From an uncultured Flavobacteriaceae bacterium (GTDB lineage Bacteria > Bacteroidota > Bacteroidia > Flavobacteriales > Flavobacteriaceae): a DNA stretch of 64,000 nt. Position 1 is the first letter of the stretch; each line of letters begins with the position of its first letter. A program made the position numbers and the translations under genes. The notes beneath the pieces were generated by a model, which was not told where the DNA came from, ran no database searches, and was given only the letters and a program-made list of their open reading frames with translations. Shown here in pieces: positions 9,742 through 19,393 of this stretch. The stretch covers positions 623,001 to 687,000 of the forward strand of contig CALSUE010000001.1 in the NCBI GenBank assembly GCA_943789455.1, in the 5' to 3' direction.

Positions 9742-11055
9742 TTAATCTTCTATTCTTTCTATTTTTGCTCCCAAAGATCGCAAACGATTTTCAATATCTT
9801 CATAGCCCCTATCGATCTGCTCAATATTATTTATAATACTTGTTCCTTTGGCTGATAATGCTGCAATTAATAAAGATATTCCAGCTCTAATATCTGGTGA
9901 GGTCATTTTTGTTGCTTTCAATTGCGATTGACGATTATGGCCTATAACAGTAGCTCTATGGGGATCACATAAAATAACTTTTGCTCCCATATCTATGAGT
10001 TTATCTACAAAGAATAAACGGCTTTCAAACATTTTTTGATGTATCAGAACTGTTCCTTTTGCCTGAGTAGCAATAACCAGAACAATACTTAATAAATCAG
10101 GTGTAAAGCCAGGCCAAGGAGCATCTGAAACAGTTAGAACGGAACCATCTATATAATTTTGAATCTCATAACTTTCTTGAGAAGGAATATAAATATCGTC
10201 TCCTTTTTTTTCTAATTGAATTCCTAATTTTTTAAAAACAGATGGAATCTGACCAAGATTTTCCCAACTAACATCTTTAATTGTAAGTTCAGATTGTGTC
10301 ATTGCTGCTACACCTATCCAACTTCCAATCTCGATCATATCTGGAAGAACTCTGTGCGTACAACCTTTTAAAGAATTCACTCCTTTAATAACTAACAAAT
10401 TAGAGCCAACACCACTAATATTAGCCCCCATACTATTCAACATTTTAGACAATTGCTGAATGTAGGGTTCACAAGCTGCATTATATATTTTGGTAGTTCC
10501 TTTAGCCAATACAGAAGCCATAATAATATTGGCAGTTCCAGTAACAGAGGCTTCGTCAAGTAACATTTCTGTACCCTTCAATCCTTCAGGAGCTTCTACT
10601 CCATAAAAATACTCTTCTTTATTGTATCTAAAGTTTGCTCCTAAACGAATAAAACCCTCAAAATGTGTATCTAATCTTCTTCTACCTATTTTGTCACCTC
10701 CAGGCCTAGGAATATAACCTTTACCAAAACGCGCCAATAATGGCCCAACTATCATAATAGATCCACGTAAAGAACTTCCATCTCGCTTAAAATCTTGAGA
10801 TTCTAAATACTCTAGATTTATGTTGTTTGCTTGAAAAGAATATGAGTTTTTTCCTAATTTATCGATATTGACTCCTAATTCTCCTAAAATAAAAATTAAT
10901 TTATTGATGTCTATGATATCAGGAATGTTATGAATAATTACTTTTTCTGGAGTTAATAAAACAGCACATAAAATTTGAAGTGCTTCATTTTTTGCCCCCT
11001 GTGGTGTAATGGTTCCATTTAATTTGTGTCCACCCTCTATCTTGAATGAAGCCAT
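9742..11055 (-). CDS. murA: UDP-N-acetylglucosamine 1-carboxyvinyltransferase
   Basis: FKIEGGHKLNGTITPQGAKNEALQILCAVLL, RPGGDKIGRRRLDTHFEGF, MLDEASVTGTANI. Confidence 0.95.
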   Translation of the reverse strand: MASFKIEGGHKLNGTITPQGAKNEALQILCAVLLTPEKVIIHNIPDIIDINKLIFILGELGVNIDKLGKNSYSFQANNINLEYLESQDFKRDGSSLRGSIMIVGPLLARFGKGYIPRPGGDKIGRRRLDTHFEGFIRLGANFRYNKEEYFYGVEAPEGLKGTEMLLDEASVTGTANIIMASVLAKGTTKIYNAACEPYIQQLSKMLNSMGANISGVGSNLLVIKGVNSLKGCTHRVLPDMIEIGSWIGVAAMTQSELTIKDVSWENLGQIPSVFKKLGIQLEKKGDDIYIPSQESYEIQNYIDGSVLTVSDAPWPGFTPDLLSIVLVIATQAKGTVLIHQKMFESRLFFVDKLIDMGAKVILCDPHRATVIGHNRQSQLKATKMTSPDIRAGISLLIAALSAKGTSIINNIEQIDRGYEDIENRLRSLGAKIERIED

Positions 11056-11056
11056 A

Positions 11057-11710
11057 TTATCTTTTTCTATTTTTGTGTTGGTAATTTTTACCTTTATTGT
11101 TCTTGTGATTAGAACTTCCTTGACCTTGAGAATTTCTTTTTCTAAGAAGATTTTTTATTTCAGACAATACTTCTTCAGTATTTCTAATATCAATTTTTCC
11201 ATCAGAAAGTTCATACAGGTGTGAAAATATTACGTCATCTTCAACAGTATCTTTGTTCCAATTTAAAAAACACTTCTTCATATGGTTGGCAATGGAAAAT
11301 ACTAATGCATCTTTCATTTCTCCATCATCCCAAGTTAATGCCAAATCAATCATAATTTGAATATTATTTCCATAAAATCGATATTTATTAGCAGATTTAG
11401 GGTAAGCTAATGGAGTTGGTTTCTCTTGAAGCTCCTCTTTTGAAGGTCTTGGATAAGGAGATTCTGCATCTAATTTAAAATCAGACATAATATAAAGTTG
11501 ATCCCAAAGCTTATGTTTGAAGTCAGGAACATCTCTTAAATGGGGTTGTAAATTTCCCATCACATCAATAATGGCCAGTGCCATAGTATTGCGTTCTTCT
11601 TTTGTTTCTAAGGCAATACAGTGATCCACTAATTTTTGAATGTGCCTTCCATATTCAGGAATAATTAAATGAGGTCTTTCTGCATTATATTCTAAATCGT
11701 ACTCTATCAT
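11057..11710 (-). CDS. DUF4290 domain-containing protein
   Basis: EYDLEYNAERPHLIIPEYGRHIQKLVDHCIALETKEERN; conserved Bacteroidetes family next to murA. Confidence 0.75.
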   Translation of the reverse strand: MIEYDLEYNAERPHLIIPEYGRHIQKLVDHCIALETKEERNTMALAIIDVMGNLQPHLRDVPDFKHKLWDQLYIMSDFKLDAESPYPRPSKEELQEKPTPLAYPKSANKYRFYGNNIQIMIDLALTWDDGEMKDALVFSIANHMKKCFLNWNKDTVEDDVIFSHLYELSDGKIDIRNTEEVLSEIKNLLRKRNSQGQGSSNHKNNKGKNYQHKNRKR

Positions 11711-11781
11711 ATCATTTGGTGTATTGTAATCTAACTTTTGTGCAAATTAAGTATTTATTTTTGGTTTGACTTAAAAAATCA

Positions 11782-14103
11782 TCAACCAATCACTTTCAAT
11801 TTTGCAAATTGAAGTAATAGTTTCTTTTTACCTACGGTACCAAACTGAATTTCAGCTTTTTTATTAGGACCTGCTCCCTCTAAATTTAAAACTTCTCCTC
11901 TGCCAAAACGATTGTGTTCAATGATATTTCCTACAACAATTTTATTATCAAATAAATTTGTTTTGGGTTGAGCATGTGCTACTTTTTTTAAATTTTTAGG
12001 TGGAGTAAAAACAACTTTGTTTTCTTGTTTTTTTTCAAATTTCTTTCTTTGAATAGGTTTTTGAAAACGAATTTTCTTTGGTGCATCTCCAAATATATCC
12101 TCATTTAAAAATCTATTTATTGCAGGTGCTATTTTTTTAGGTGTAATGTATTCAAGATATTGTTCATCAATTTCTTCTAAAAATCGACTGGGCTCACAAT
12201 CTATTAGCTTCCCCCATCGATATCTTGTTTTTGTGTAGGTTAAATACGCAACTTTTTCTGCTCTAGTTAGCGCTACATAAAATAGTCTTCGTTCTTCCTC
12301 TAATTCAGATCTAGTATTCATACTCATTGCAGAGGGAAATAGATTCTCCTCTAGACCTACTATGTATACATAAGGATATTCTAATCCTTTAGATTGATGA
12401 ATACTCATAAGAGAAACCTTAGGTTTGTCATCTTTTTTATCTGCATCTAAATCTGTAGCTAAGGCTACTTCTTCTAAAAACACAGGTAATGATGCATCTT
12501 CACCACTTTCAATTTTATCAGTTATAAAATCCTTAACTCCGTTTAATAATTCTTGAACATTTTCAACTTTACTAATCGCTTCTGGTGTTCCCTCCTTTTC
12601 TAAATCTTTAACAAGTTGTGTTTGTTTTACAACCTGTTCAGTAATTTCAAAAGCATTCAGTTTTTGTGCGTCTATCTGCAGGCGCAGTATCATATTTAAA
12701 AAATTCTGAAGTTTAGTTTTTGTGCCAGAATTTAATTTTAAATTAATTTTTTCTAAGTGTTTTAATACCTCAAAAATTGATTTTTTATAATGGTTTGCTG
12801 CAATAGTAAGCTTGTCTATGGTAGTTGCACCTATTCCTCTGGCTGGATAATTAATAACCCTTTTTAATGCCTCCTCATCATTAGGATTGATAATCATTCT
12901 TAAATAAGACAGTAAATCCTTTATTTCTTTTCTGCCATAAAAAGAAATTCCTCCATAAATTTTATATGCAATACTTTTTTTCCTCAATGCATCTTCAATG
13001 GCTCTAGATTGAGAGTTTGTTCTGTATAGTACTGCAAACTGATTATTATGCAGTTGTAAATTCATTTTGTAATCAAAAATAGACTGCGCCACAAAACGCC
13101 CTTCTTCACCATCTGAGATAGAACACATTACTTTAATTTGTTCTCCTTTGGCATTAGTTGTCCAAACTTCTTTATCTAATTTGGTTTTATTTTTTTCAAT
13201 AACAGAATTGGCTGCATTCACGATATTTTGAGTAGAACGATAATTCTGTTCTAACTTAAACATTTTAGTATCTGGATAGTCTTTCTGAAAACTCAATATA
13301 TTTTGAATGTTAGCACCTCTAAAACTATAAATACTCTGCGAATCGTCTCCAACTACACAAATGTTTTGAAAACGATCTGCCAATGCCTTTACAATAATGT
13401 ATTGCGAATGGTTGGTATCTTGATACTCATCTACCATGATGTAACGAAAACGATCTTGATATTTTGCCAATACTTCAGGAAAACGAGCTAATAACTCATT
13501 GGTTCTCAACAATAAATCATCAAAATCCATAGCTCCAGATTTGAAGCAGCGATCAACGTATTCTTGGTAGACATCCCCTACCTTTGGTCTGCTTGCCATT
13601 AAATCTGCTTCTTGTAGATCTGAATTATTGAAATAGGCTCTTACAGTAATCAAACTATTTTTAAAAGAAGAAATGCGATTTAGAATCTGTTTAGCTTTGT
13701 ACCTTTCTTTATCCAAGCCCATTTCTTTGATGATGGCTCCTATTAAACGAACAGAATCTTGAGTGTCATAAATAGTAAAATTAGAAGGGTACCCTAATTT
13801 ATCTGCTTCAGATCTTAAAATTCTTGCAAAAACAGAATGGAAAGTACCCATCCACAAGTTTTTAGATTCACTAGGACCAACAACAGCGGCAATACGCTCT
13901 TTCATTTCACGTGCAGCCTTATTCGTAAAAGTAAGCGATAAAATATTAAAAGCATCTACGCCTTGCTGCATTAAATGTGCTATTCTGTAGGTAAGCACGC
14001 GTGTTTTACCAGAACCTGCACCTGCTATGATAATCATAGGGCCGTTTTTCTGTAAAACTGCTTCTTTTTGAGCCGGATTTAAGGAATCTAAATAGTTTGC
14101 CAA
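11782..14103 (-). CDS. UvrD/PcrA-type ATP-dependent DNA helicase, TTG start
   Basis: LNPAQKEAVLQKNGPMIIIAGAGSGKTRVLTYRIAHLM, VDEYQDTNHSQY, VGDDSQSIYSFRGA, MSIHQSKGLEYPYVYIVGLEE. Confidence 0.95.
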   Translation of the reverse strand: MANYLDSLNPAQKEAVLQKNGPMIIIAGAGSGKTRVLTYRIAHLMQQGVDAFNILSLTFTNKAAREMKERIAAVVGPSESKNLWMGTFHSVFARILRSEADKLGYPSNFTIYDTQDSVRLIGAIIKEMGLDKERYKAKQILNRISSFKNSLITVRAYFNNSDLQEADLMASRPKVGDVYQEYVDRCFKSGAMDFDDLLLRTNELLARFPEVLAKYQDRFRYIMVDEYQDTNHSQYIIVKALADRFQNICVVGDDSQSIYSFRGANIQNILSFQKDYPDTKMFKLEQNYRSTQNIVNAANSVIEKNKTKLDKEVWTTNAKGEQIKVMCSISDGEEGRFVAQSIFDYKMNLQLHNNQFAVLYRTNSQSRAIEDALRKKSIAYKIYGGISFYGRKEIKDLLSYLRMIINPNDEEALKRVINYPARGIGATTIDKLTIAANHYKKSIFEVLKHLEKINLKLNSGTKTKLQNFLNMILRLQIDAQKLNAFEITEQVVKQTQLVKDLEKEGTPEAISKVENVQELLNGVKDFITDKIESGEDASLPVFLEEVALATDLDADKKDDKPKVSLMSIHQSKGLEYPYVYIVGLEENLFPSAMSMNTRSELEEERRLFYVALTRAEKVAYLTYTKTRYRWGKLIDCEPSRFLEEIDEQYLEYITPKKIAPAINRFLNEDIFGDAPKKIRFQKPIQRKKFEKKQENKVVFTPPKNLKKVAHAQPKTNLFDNKIVVGNIIEHNRFGRGEVLNLEGAGPNKKAEIQFGTVGKKKLLLQFAKLKVIG

Positions 14104-14122
14104 AGTAAGTATTAGTATTTAT

Positions 14123-14130
14123 CAAAAATA
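14123..14130 (-). promoter_or_regulatory. -7 element (TATTTTTG on minus) for the helicase gene
   Basis: TAnnTTTG match ~20 nt upstream of the TTG start. Confidence 0.5.
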
Positions 14131-14178
14131 CCATTCTAGCAGGAGTAAGACAAGAAAATTTGTTCACAATTTTTTTAG

Positions 14179-14186
14179 TATTTTTG
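14179..14186 (+). promoter_or_regulatory. -7 element (TATTTTTG) for the divergent gene at 14217
   Basis: TAnnTTTG match ~30 nt upstream of start. Confidence 0.5.
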
Positions 14187-14216
14187 AGTAAAATAAATCC
14201 CTAAAAATAAGCTACT

Positions 14217-14600
14217 ATGAAAATTTTATACAGTAAAAAAAGGCGTAAATATGATTTATTTTATACTATATTTTGTTTGCTAATTGGTATATTAAGTTTG
14301 TTTTTTAGCGAAACAAACCACATATTTATTTATTTGTATATGCCATTGGGATTGATTTCTCTATATCGTTATATTAAAGTTAAATACTATTTAATCATAG
14401 AAAAAGGTGTACTTAAACAAAATTATATTTTTGGAAAGAAAATGGATTTGTCTGAGATTAAATCTATTAAACATTTTGCTGGAGAATATATTTTAAGAAC
14501 CGATAAAAGAAAGATGAGGATTGACATTGGCTCGATTGAAAAAAGCTCACTTGCAGAATTAAGAGATGAGTTAAAAAAATTAGATGTAAAATGGGTTTAA
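14217..14600 (+). CDS. Small membrane protein with PH-like C-terminal domain, function unknown
   Basis: Two hydrophobic helices, then YYLIIEKGVLKQNYIFGKKMDLSEIKSIKHFAGEYILRTDKRKMRID. Confidence 0.5.
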   Translation: MKILYSKKRRKYDLFYTIFCLLIGILSLFFSETNHIFIYLYMPLGLISLYRYIKVKYYLIIEKGVLKQNYIFGKKMDLSEIKSIKHFAGEYILRTDKRKMRIDIGSIEKSSLAELRDELKKLDVKWV

Positions 14601-14668
14601 TAAAGGTTGATCAAAAATATTACTCCCCTTCTTTTTGCTTCCCAACTTAAATCTTCTATTTTTGGTTT

Positions 14669-15181
14669 ATGGAAGAAAGTATTTTACAAGGCATTGGATA
14701 TGCAATTCCTGCACTAGTTACAGGTGCGGTGGCCTATTTTGTAATGAGTGGCTTAAGAAACCAAGAAACTAATGAAAAGAAATTAGATCTTTTAGCACAA
14801 AAGAAAAAAGAATCATTGCCCATTCGTCTCCAAGCCTACGAACGCATATTGTTATTCTGTGAACGTATAAACCCTGTTAAAATGTTAGTTCGCATAAAGC
14901 CAATAGGAGATTCTTCTGAGGCATATTTACAATTATTGCTCGCTAGTATAGAACAAGAGTTCCAACACAATATGGTGCAACAATTGTATATTTCTGATGA
15001 CTGCTGGAATGTAGTTATTACCGCCAAAATAGCTGTAATAAACAACCTAAAAAAAGTTTTTAATGCTTCTGATTCTGCAACTGATTTTAGAGAAAAAGTA
15101 TTTTTAGAATATTCTACAAAAGCACCTGCTACAGATACTGCTGTTGCATTTTTAAAAAATGAAGTAAAAAAAATCATTTAA
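14669..15181 (+). CDS. DUF7935-like conserved flavobacterial membrane-anchored protein
   Basis: N-terminal TM helix, then KKESLPIRLQAYERILLFCERINP. Confidence 0.5.
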   Translation: MEESILQGIGYAIPALVTGAVAYFVMSGLRNQETNEKKLDLLAQKKKESLPIRLQAYERILLFCERINPVKMLVRIKPIGDSSEAYLQLLLASIEQEFQHNMVQQLYISDDCWNVVITAKIAVINNLKKVFNASDSATDFREKVFLEYSTKAPATDTAVAFLKNEVKKII

Positions 15182-15224
15182 CATCTTCATTTTGAAATTT
15201 ATATCCTCCATCAAGTATATTTAA

Positions 15225-16358
15225 ATGAAATCTTTACTTTATCATTTTTCTAGCATTATTCTCATTTTTATTCTGGTTGCTTCATGCAAAAAAGAAATTT
15301 CAAAAAAAATAACCAATACTGGTCTAATCCATGAAAGTACTATAAGATATGCAAAAGGATTTGATATTATAAGCACTAAAAATGAAAAAAAATTAATTAT
15401 TAAAAACCCGTATTCAAATACCTCAAGTAATTTTGAATACATTATTAAAAAAGGGATTAGTAAAAACTTAAATGTTATTAATACACCCATTAAAAAAATA
15501 GTAGTTACCTCTACAACGCATATTCCAATGCTAGAATTATTAGGTGAAGAGAAAGCCTTGGTTGGGTTTCAAAATACAGACTATATTTCTTCAACTAAAA
15601 CTCGAAATAGAATAGATGCTGGGTTTGTTAAGGAGTTAGGAAATGAAGCTGCATTAAACACCGAAAGTGTACTCGAATTAAAGCCAGACGCTGTTATTGG
15701 TTTTACTATGGATAATTATAATAAAACCTTTAATTTAATAGAAAAGCATGGAATTCCAGTACTTATAAATGGAGATTGGCGCGAAGAAACACCCCTTGGA
15801 AGAGCAGAATGGATTAAATTTTTTGGGGTCTTATTTAACAAAGAAAGGTTAGCTGATAGTATATTTAATGCTATTGAAGTAGATTATTTAGCAGCTAAAC
15901 GTATTGCAAAAGAAAACACAAAATTCCCTTCCATTCTTTCAGGAGCGATCATGAGAAATGATATTTGGAGCTTACCCGCGGGAGAAAGTTTTGTTTCTCA
16001 ATTTTTACTAGATGCCAATGTGAATTATCTTTGGAAAGACACTAAAGGGAAAGGAAGCTTACAGCTAAGCTTTGAAAGTGTACTAGATAAGGCTCAGCAT
16101 GCTGAGTATTGGATTGCTCCGGGTTATTTCTCTAGTAAAGCACAGTTACTTGAAAATAATTCTCATTACAAGAACTTCACTGCTTTTAAAAACAATAGTA
16201 TCTTCACGGCCTCTACTAAAAGAGGTGTAACAGGAGGAGTTGTGTATTATGAATTAGGACCAACTAGACCAGATTTAATTTTACAAGACATCATTAAAAT
16301 TACAAACCCTGAACTATTACCCAATTATGAATTGACATTTTTTGAGCAAATGAAATGA
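15225..16358 (+). CDS. ABC transporter substrate-binding lipoprotein (BtuF/FepB-like, iron/cobalamin class)
   Basis: Lipoprotein signal FILVASCKKE; KIVVTSTTHIPMLELLGEEKALVGFQ...LKPDAVIGF...HGIPVLINGDWREETPLGRAEWIKFFG. Confidence 0.85.
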   Translation: MKSLLYHFSSIILIFILVASCKKEISKKITNTGLIHESTIRYAKGFDIISTKNEKKLIIKNPYSNTSSNFEYIIKKGISKNLNVINTPIKKIVVTSTTHIPMLELLGEEKALVGFQNTDYISSTKTRNRIDAGFVKELGNEAALNTESVLELKPDAVIGFTMDNYNKTFNLIEKHGIPVLINGDWREETPLGRAEWIKFFGVLFNKERLADSIFNAIEVDYLAAKRIAKENTKFPSILSGAIMRNDIWSLPAGESFVSQFLLDANVNYLWKDTKGKGSLQLSFESVLDKAQHAEYWIAPGYFSSKAQLLENNSHYKNFTAFKNNSIFTASTKRGVTGGVVYYELGPTRPDLILQDIIKITNPELLPNYELTFFEQMK

Positions 16359-16364
16359 TAAATT

Positions 16365-16691
16365 TTATTCTTTTTTTTCTAGTGCTCTCTCTCTTAAATA
16401 CAAGTAAAACGGAAAAGAAAAAGCTACTGCAATTAAGAATGTAAGGGGGATAATAACCCACCAAGCCTTTACTTTTAATTTTCTTGCATCTGGAATAAAC
16501 CATACAAAAAACGTTAAAACAACTACAGTTAAATCTGCACCAAAAGATTTCCCTGCAAAATTAGATTGAGCCAACTCAAAGAAATGAACTAGGGAAGCCT
16601 CTTCATAAGTCATAAAATACTGAATATTGTAAAACCAGGTATAACTAATACCAATGATAGAAATGACAAGAAAGATGTATTTACGTTTCAT
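16365..16691 (-). CDS. DUF2834 domain-containing membrane protein
   Basis: SFGADLTVVVLTFFVWFIPDARKLKVKAWWVIIPLTFLIAVAFSFPFYLYLRER. Confidence 0.7.
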   Translation of the reverse strand: MKRKYIFLVISIIGISYTWFYNIQYFMTYEEASLVHFFELAQSNFAGKSFGADLTVVVLTFFVWFIPDARKLKVKAWWVIIPLTFLIAVAFSFPFYLYLRERALEKKE

Positions 16692-16720
16692 ATAGTTTAT
16701 AATTTACTTAAAAAAACTAA

Positions 16721-19390
16721 TTAAAATAGTGTGATTTGCCCATCATCTGAAGCGTTTTTTTCTTCATCTGTAGTGCCTTTATTTATTGTAGTTGATGGAT
16801 GTGTGTTTTCAGAAGTTGAAATTACCTCCTCTTCTACTACTTCTACTTCTTCAACCACCGGCTCTTCAGGTTCTTCAAAAGGTAAAGAAGCCAATAAATT
16901 TACTTGTTTTATTTTATCGGTAGTGAGTTGATTTCCTTGTGCTTTTATTCCTTTTACAGCAATAAACTCCTCAAAGTTTATTTCTTTTTTATCAAGTGAT
17001 CGCTTAGAAAAAATAACCTCAGCTACAGGTCTATAGTCAACAACAATAATTTCTAGTTGTGATTTTGAATGTTCAGATATAAAAACTTCCTCCTTTTCTT
17101 CAGTTTCAATTAAAAAACGCTTTACATAATAACGTTCTTTTTCACCATCATAATAAATAACTGATACTGGCTTTTTTGGTTTCCATTTTTCAAGAACAAT
17201 CATATCATCCTCAAAATGCATCTGTAAATCTGGTGTTACAGCTTTAATTTTTCCAGATTGAGTAGCTATTAATATCTTATCTTCAGCTCTAAACTCACCA
17301 AGAAGTTCTCCTCTAGCGTCTACATTAAGTCTTTGCACAGTATCATCAAACCATATCTTTCTTGGTTTTAATGTAGAAACTCCCGAAGATTTAAATTCAA
17401 CTTTTCTAATGGCAAATTTTGTAATAGTATTCCCTCTTACTCCTCTACCTTTTACAGCTAAGTCAGCAAAATCTATATCCCATTTTAATTTTTTTATGCT
17501 TCCAACAGCACGTAGCAAGACGGTAACAACTTCTGCCTCTCCGTTGGGATTTGCAGTAAAATAGTGAACCATTGTATTAGATTTCCCAGGAGTAAGATCA
17601 TAGTCTTTATCACGAGTTACTCCTGTCACAGAAAAACGTTTCATATAACTAGCTCCTCCTTTACCATCTCTGTACATCATGTTATAAACAGTTCGAGTAT
17701 CTTTCTTTTTAAATACTGCTAAATGAATAATATCTTTTCCTACAAAGGTTTTTGAGGCTACTTTAGTAACAATCATCTTTCCATCTTTCTTGAAAATGAT
17801 GATATCATCAATATCTGAACAATCAGTAACATACTCGTTTTTTCGCAGAGAAGTACCTACAAAACCTTCTTCTCTATTTACATAAAGCTTTGTATTTCTT
17901 ATAACAACTTTTGTGGCAACAATATCTTCAAAACTTCTTATTTCAGTTTTACGCCCTTTGTCTTTTCCATAGGTGGTTTTTAAACGTTTAAAGTAATCAA
18001 TTGCATAAACGATCAGGTTATTTAAGTATTCTTTTACTTGAGCTATTTTTTCTTCTAAGCCTTCTATAAACTGTTTAGCTTTATCAATATCAAATTTTGA
18101 GATTTTCTTGATTCTAATTTCAGTTAAACGAACAATATCCTCCTCAGTAATAGCTCGTTTTAAGTGTTTAACATGCGGTTTTAATCCTAAGTCTATTGCT
18201 TTAATAACACCTTGCCATGTTTCTTCATCTTCTATGTCTCGATAGATACGATTTTCTATAAAAATTCGTTCTAAAGATGCAAAATGCCATTGTTCCTCTA
18301 ATTCATGAAGTTGAATTTCCAACTCTCTTTTAAGTAAATATACCGTGTAATCAGTTGAACTTTTAAGCATTTCAGTGACCCCAATAAATTTGGGCTTATT
18401 GTCTTCAATAATACAACACAATGGAGAAATTGAATTTTCACAAGTGGTAAATGCATACAGTGCATCTATGGTTTTATCAGGAGATATATTTGCTGGTAAA
18501 TGAACTAATATTTCAACATTAGCAGCTGTATTATCCTCAATTTTCTTGATTTTAATTTTACCCTTGTCATTAGCCTTAATAATACTATCTATTAGCGATG
18601 ATGTTGTTGTTGCAAAAGGAATTTCTGTAATTACCAGCGTTTTTTTATCTAATTGTGAAATTTTAGCTCGTACGCGAACTTTCCCTCCTCGTTTACCATC
18701 ATTGTAATTAGAAAAATCAGCAATACCACCAGTCAGAAAATCTGGAAGAATTTTAAAACTTCTTCCCTTTAAATATTTTATTGAAGCCTCTATTAACTCT
18801 ATGAAATTGTGAGGTAATATTTTAGTAGATAATCCTACAGCTATACCTTCTGCTCCTTGAGCTAATAGCAAAGGAAACTTAACCGGCAGATTAACAGGTT
18901 CTTTTTTACGTCCGTCATAAGAGGCTTGCCATTCAGTAGTTTTTGGATTAAAAACTACATCTAAGGCAAATTTAGATAAACGAGCTTCTATGTAACGAGA
19001 GGCTGCAGCACGGTCTCCTGTGAGTATATTACCCCAGTTACCCTGCATATCAATTAACAATTCTTTTTGACCCATTTGCACCATTGCGTCTGCAATTGAA
19101 GCATCACCATGAGGGTGATATTGCATGGTATGACCTACTATGTTGGCAACTTTATTGTAGCGACCATCATCTAAATCTTTCATGGAATGCATGATTCTTC
19201 GTTGTACAGGCTTAAAACCATCATTAATTCCGGGAACTGCTCTTTCTAGTATTACATAGGAAGCATAATCCAAGAACCACTCCTTATACATCCCAGTAAC
19301 TCTTGTAATAGTTTCTGTAGATTCATTAGAATCGATTTGATTTTCTGCAGATTCTTTATCTTCTTCGTAGTCGTTAATTTCTTCACTCAT
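16721..19390 (-). CDS. parC: DNA topoisomerase IV subunit A
   Basis: YASYVILERAVPGINDGFKPVQRRIMHSM, HTMQYHPHGDASIADAMV, MQGNWGNILTGDRAAASRYIEARL; partner parE immediately upstream. Confidence 0.9.
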   Translation of the reverse strand: MSEEINDYEEDKESAENQIDSNESTETITRVTGMYKEWFLDYASYVILERAVPGINDGFKPVQRRIMHSMKDLDDGRYNKVANIVGHTMQYHPHGDASIADAMVQMGQKELLIDMQGNWGNILTGDRAAASRYIEARLSKFALDVVFNPKTTEWQASYDGRKKEPVNLPVKFPLLLAQGAEGIAVGLSTKILPHNFIELIEASIKYLKGRSFKILPDFLTGGIADFSNYNDGKRGGKVRVRAKISQLDKKTLVITEIPFATTTSSLIDSIIKANDKGKIKIKKIEDNTAANVEILVHLPANISPDKTIDALYAFTTCENSISPLCCIIEDNKPKFIGVTEMLKSSTDYTVYLLKRELEIQLHELEEQWHFASLERIFIENRIYRDIEDEETWQGVIKAIDLGLKPHVKHLKRAITEEDIVRLTEIRIKKISKFDIDKAKQFIEGLEEKIAQVKEYLNNLIVYAIDYFKRLKTTYGKDKGRKTEIRSFEDIVATKVVIRNTKLYVNREEGFVGTSLRKNEYVTDCSDIDDIIIFKKDGKMIVTKVASKTFVGKDIIHLAVFKKKDTRTVYNMMYRDGKGGASYMKRFSVTGVTRDKDYDLTPGKSNTMVHYFTANPNGEAEVVTVLLRAVGSIKKLKWDIDFADLAVKGRGVRGNTITKFAIRKVEFKSSGVSTLKPRKIWFDDTVQRLNVDARGELLGEFRAEDKILIATQSGKIKAVTPDLQMHFEDDMIVLEKWKPKKPVSVIYYDGEKERYYVKRFLIETEEKEEVFISEHSKSQLEIIVVDYRPVAEVIFSKRSLDKKEINFEEFIAVKGIKAQGNQLTTDKIKQVNLLASLPFEEPEEPVVEEVEVVEEEVISTSENTHPSTTINKGTTDEEKNASDDGQITLF

Positions 19391-19393
19391 CTT

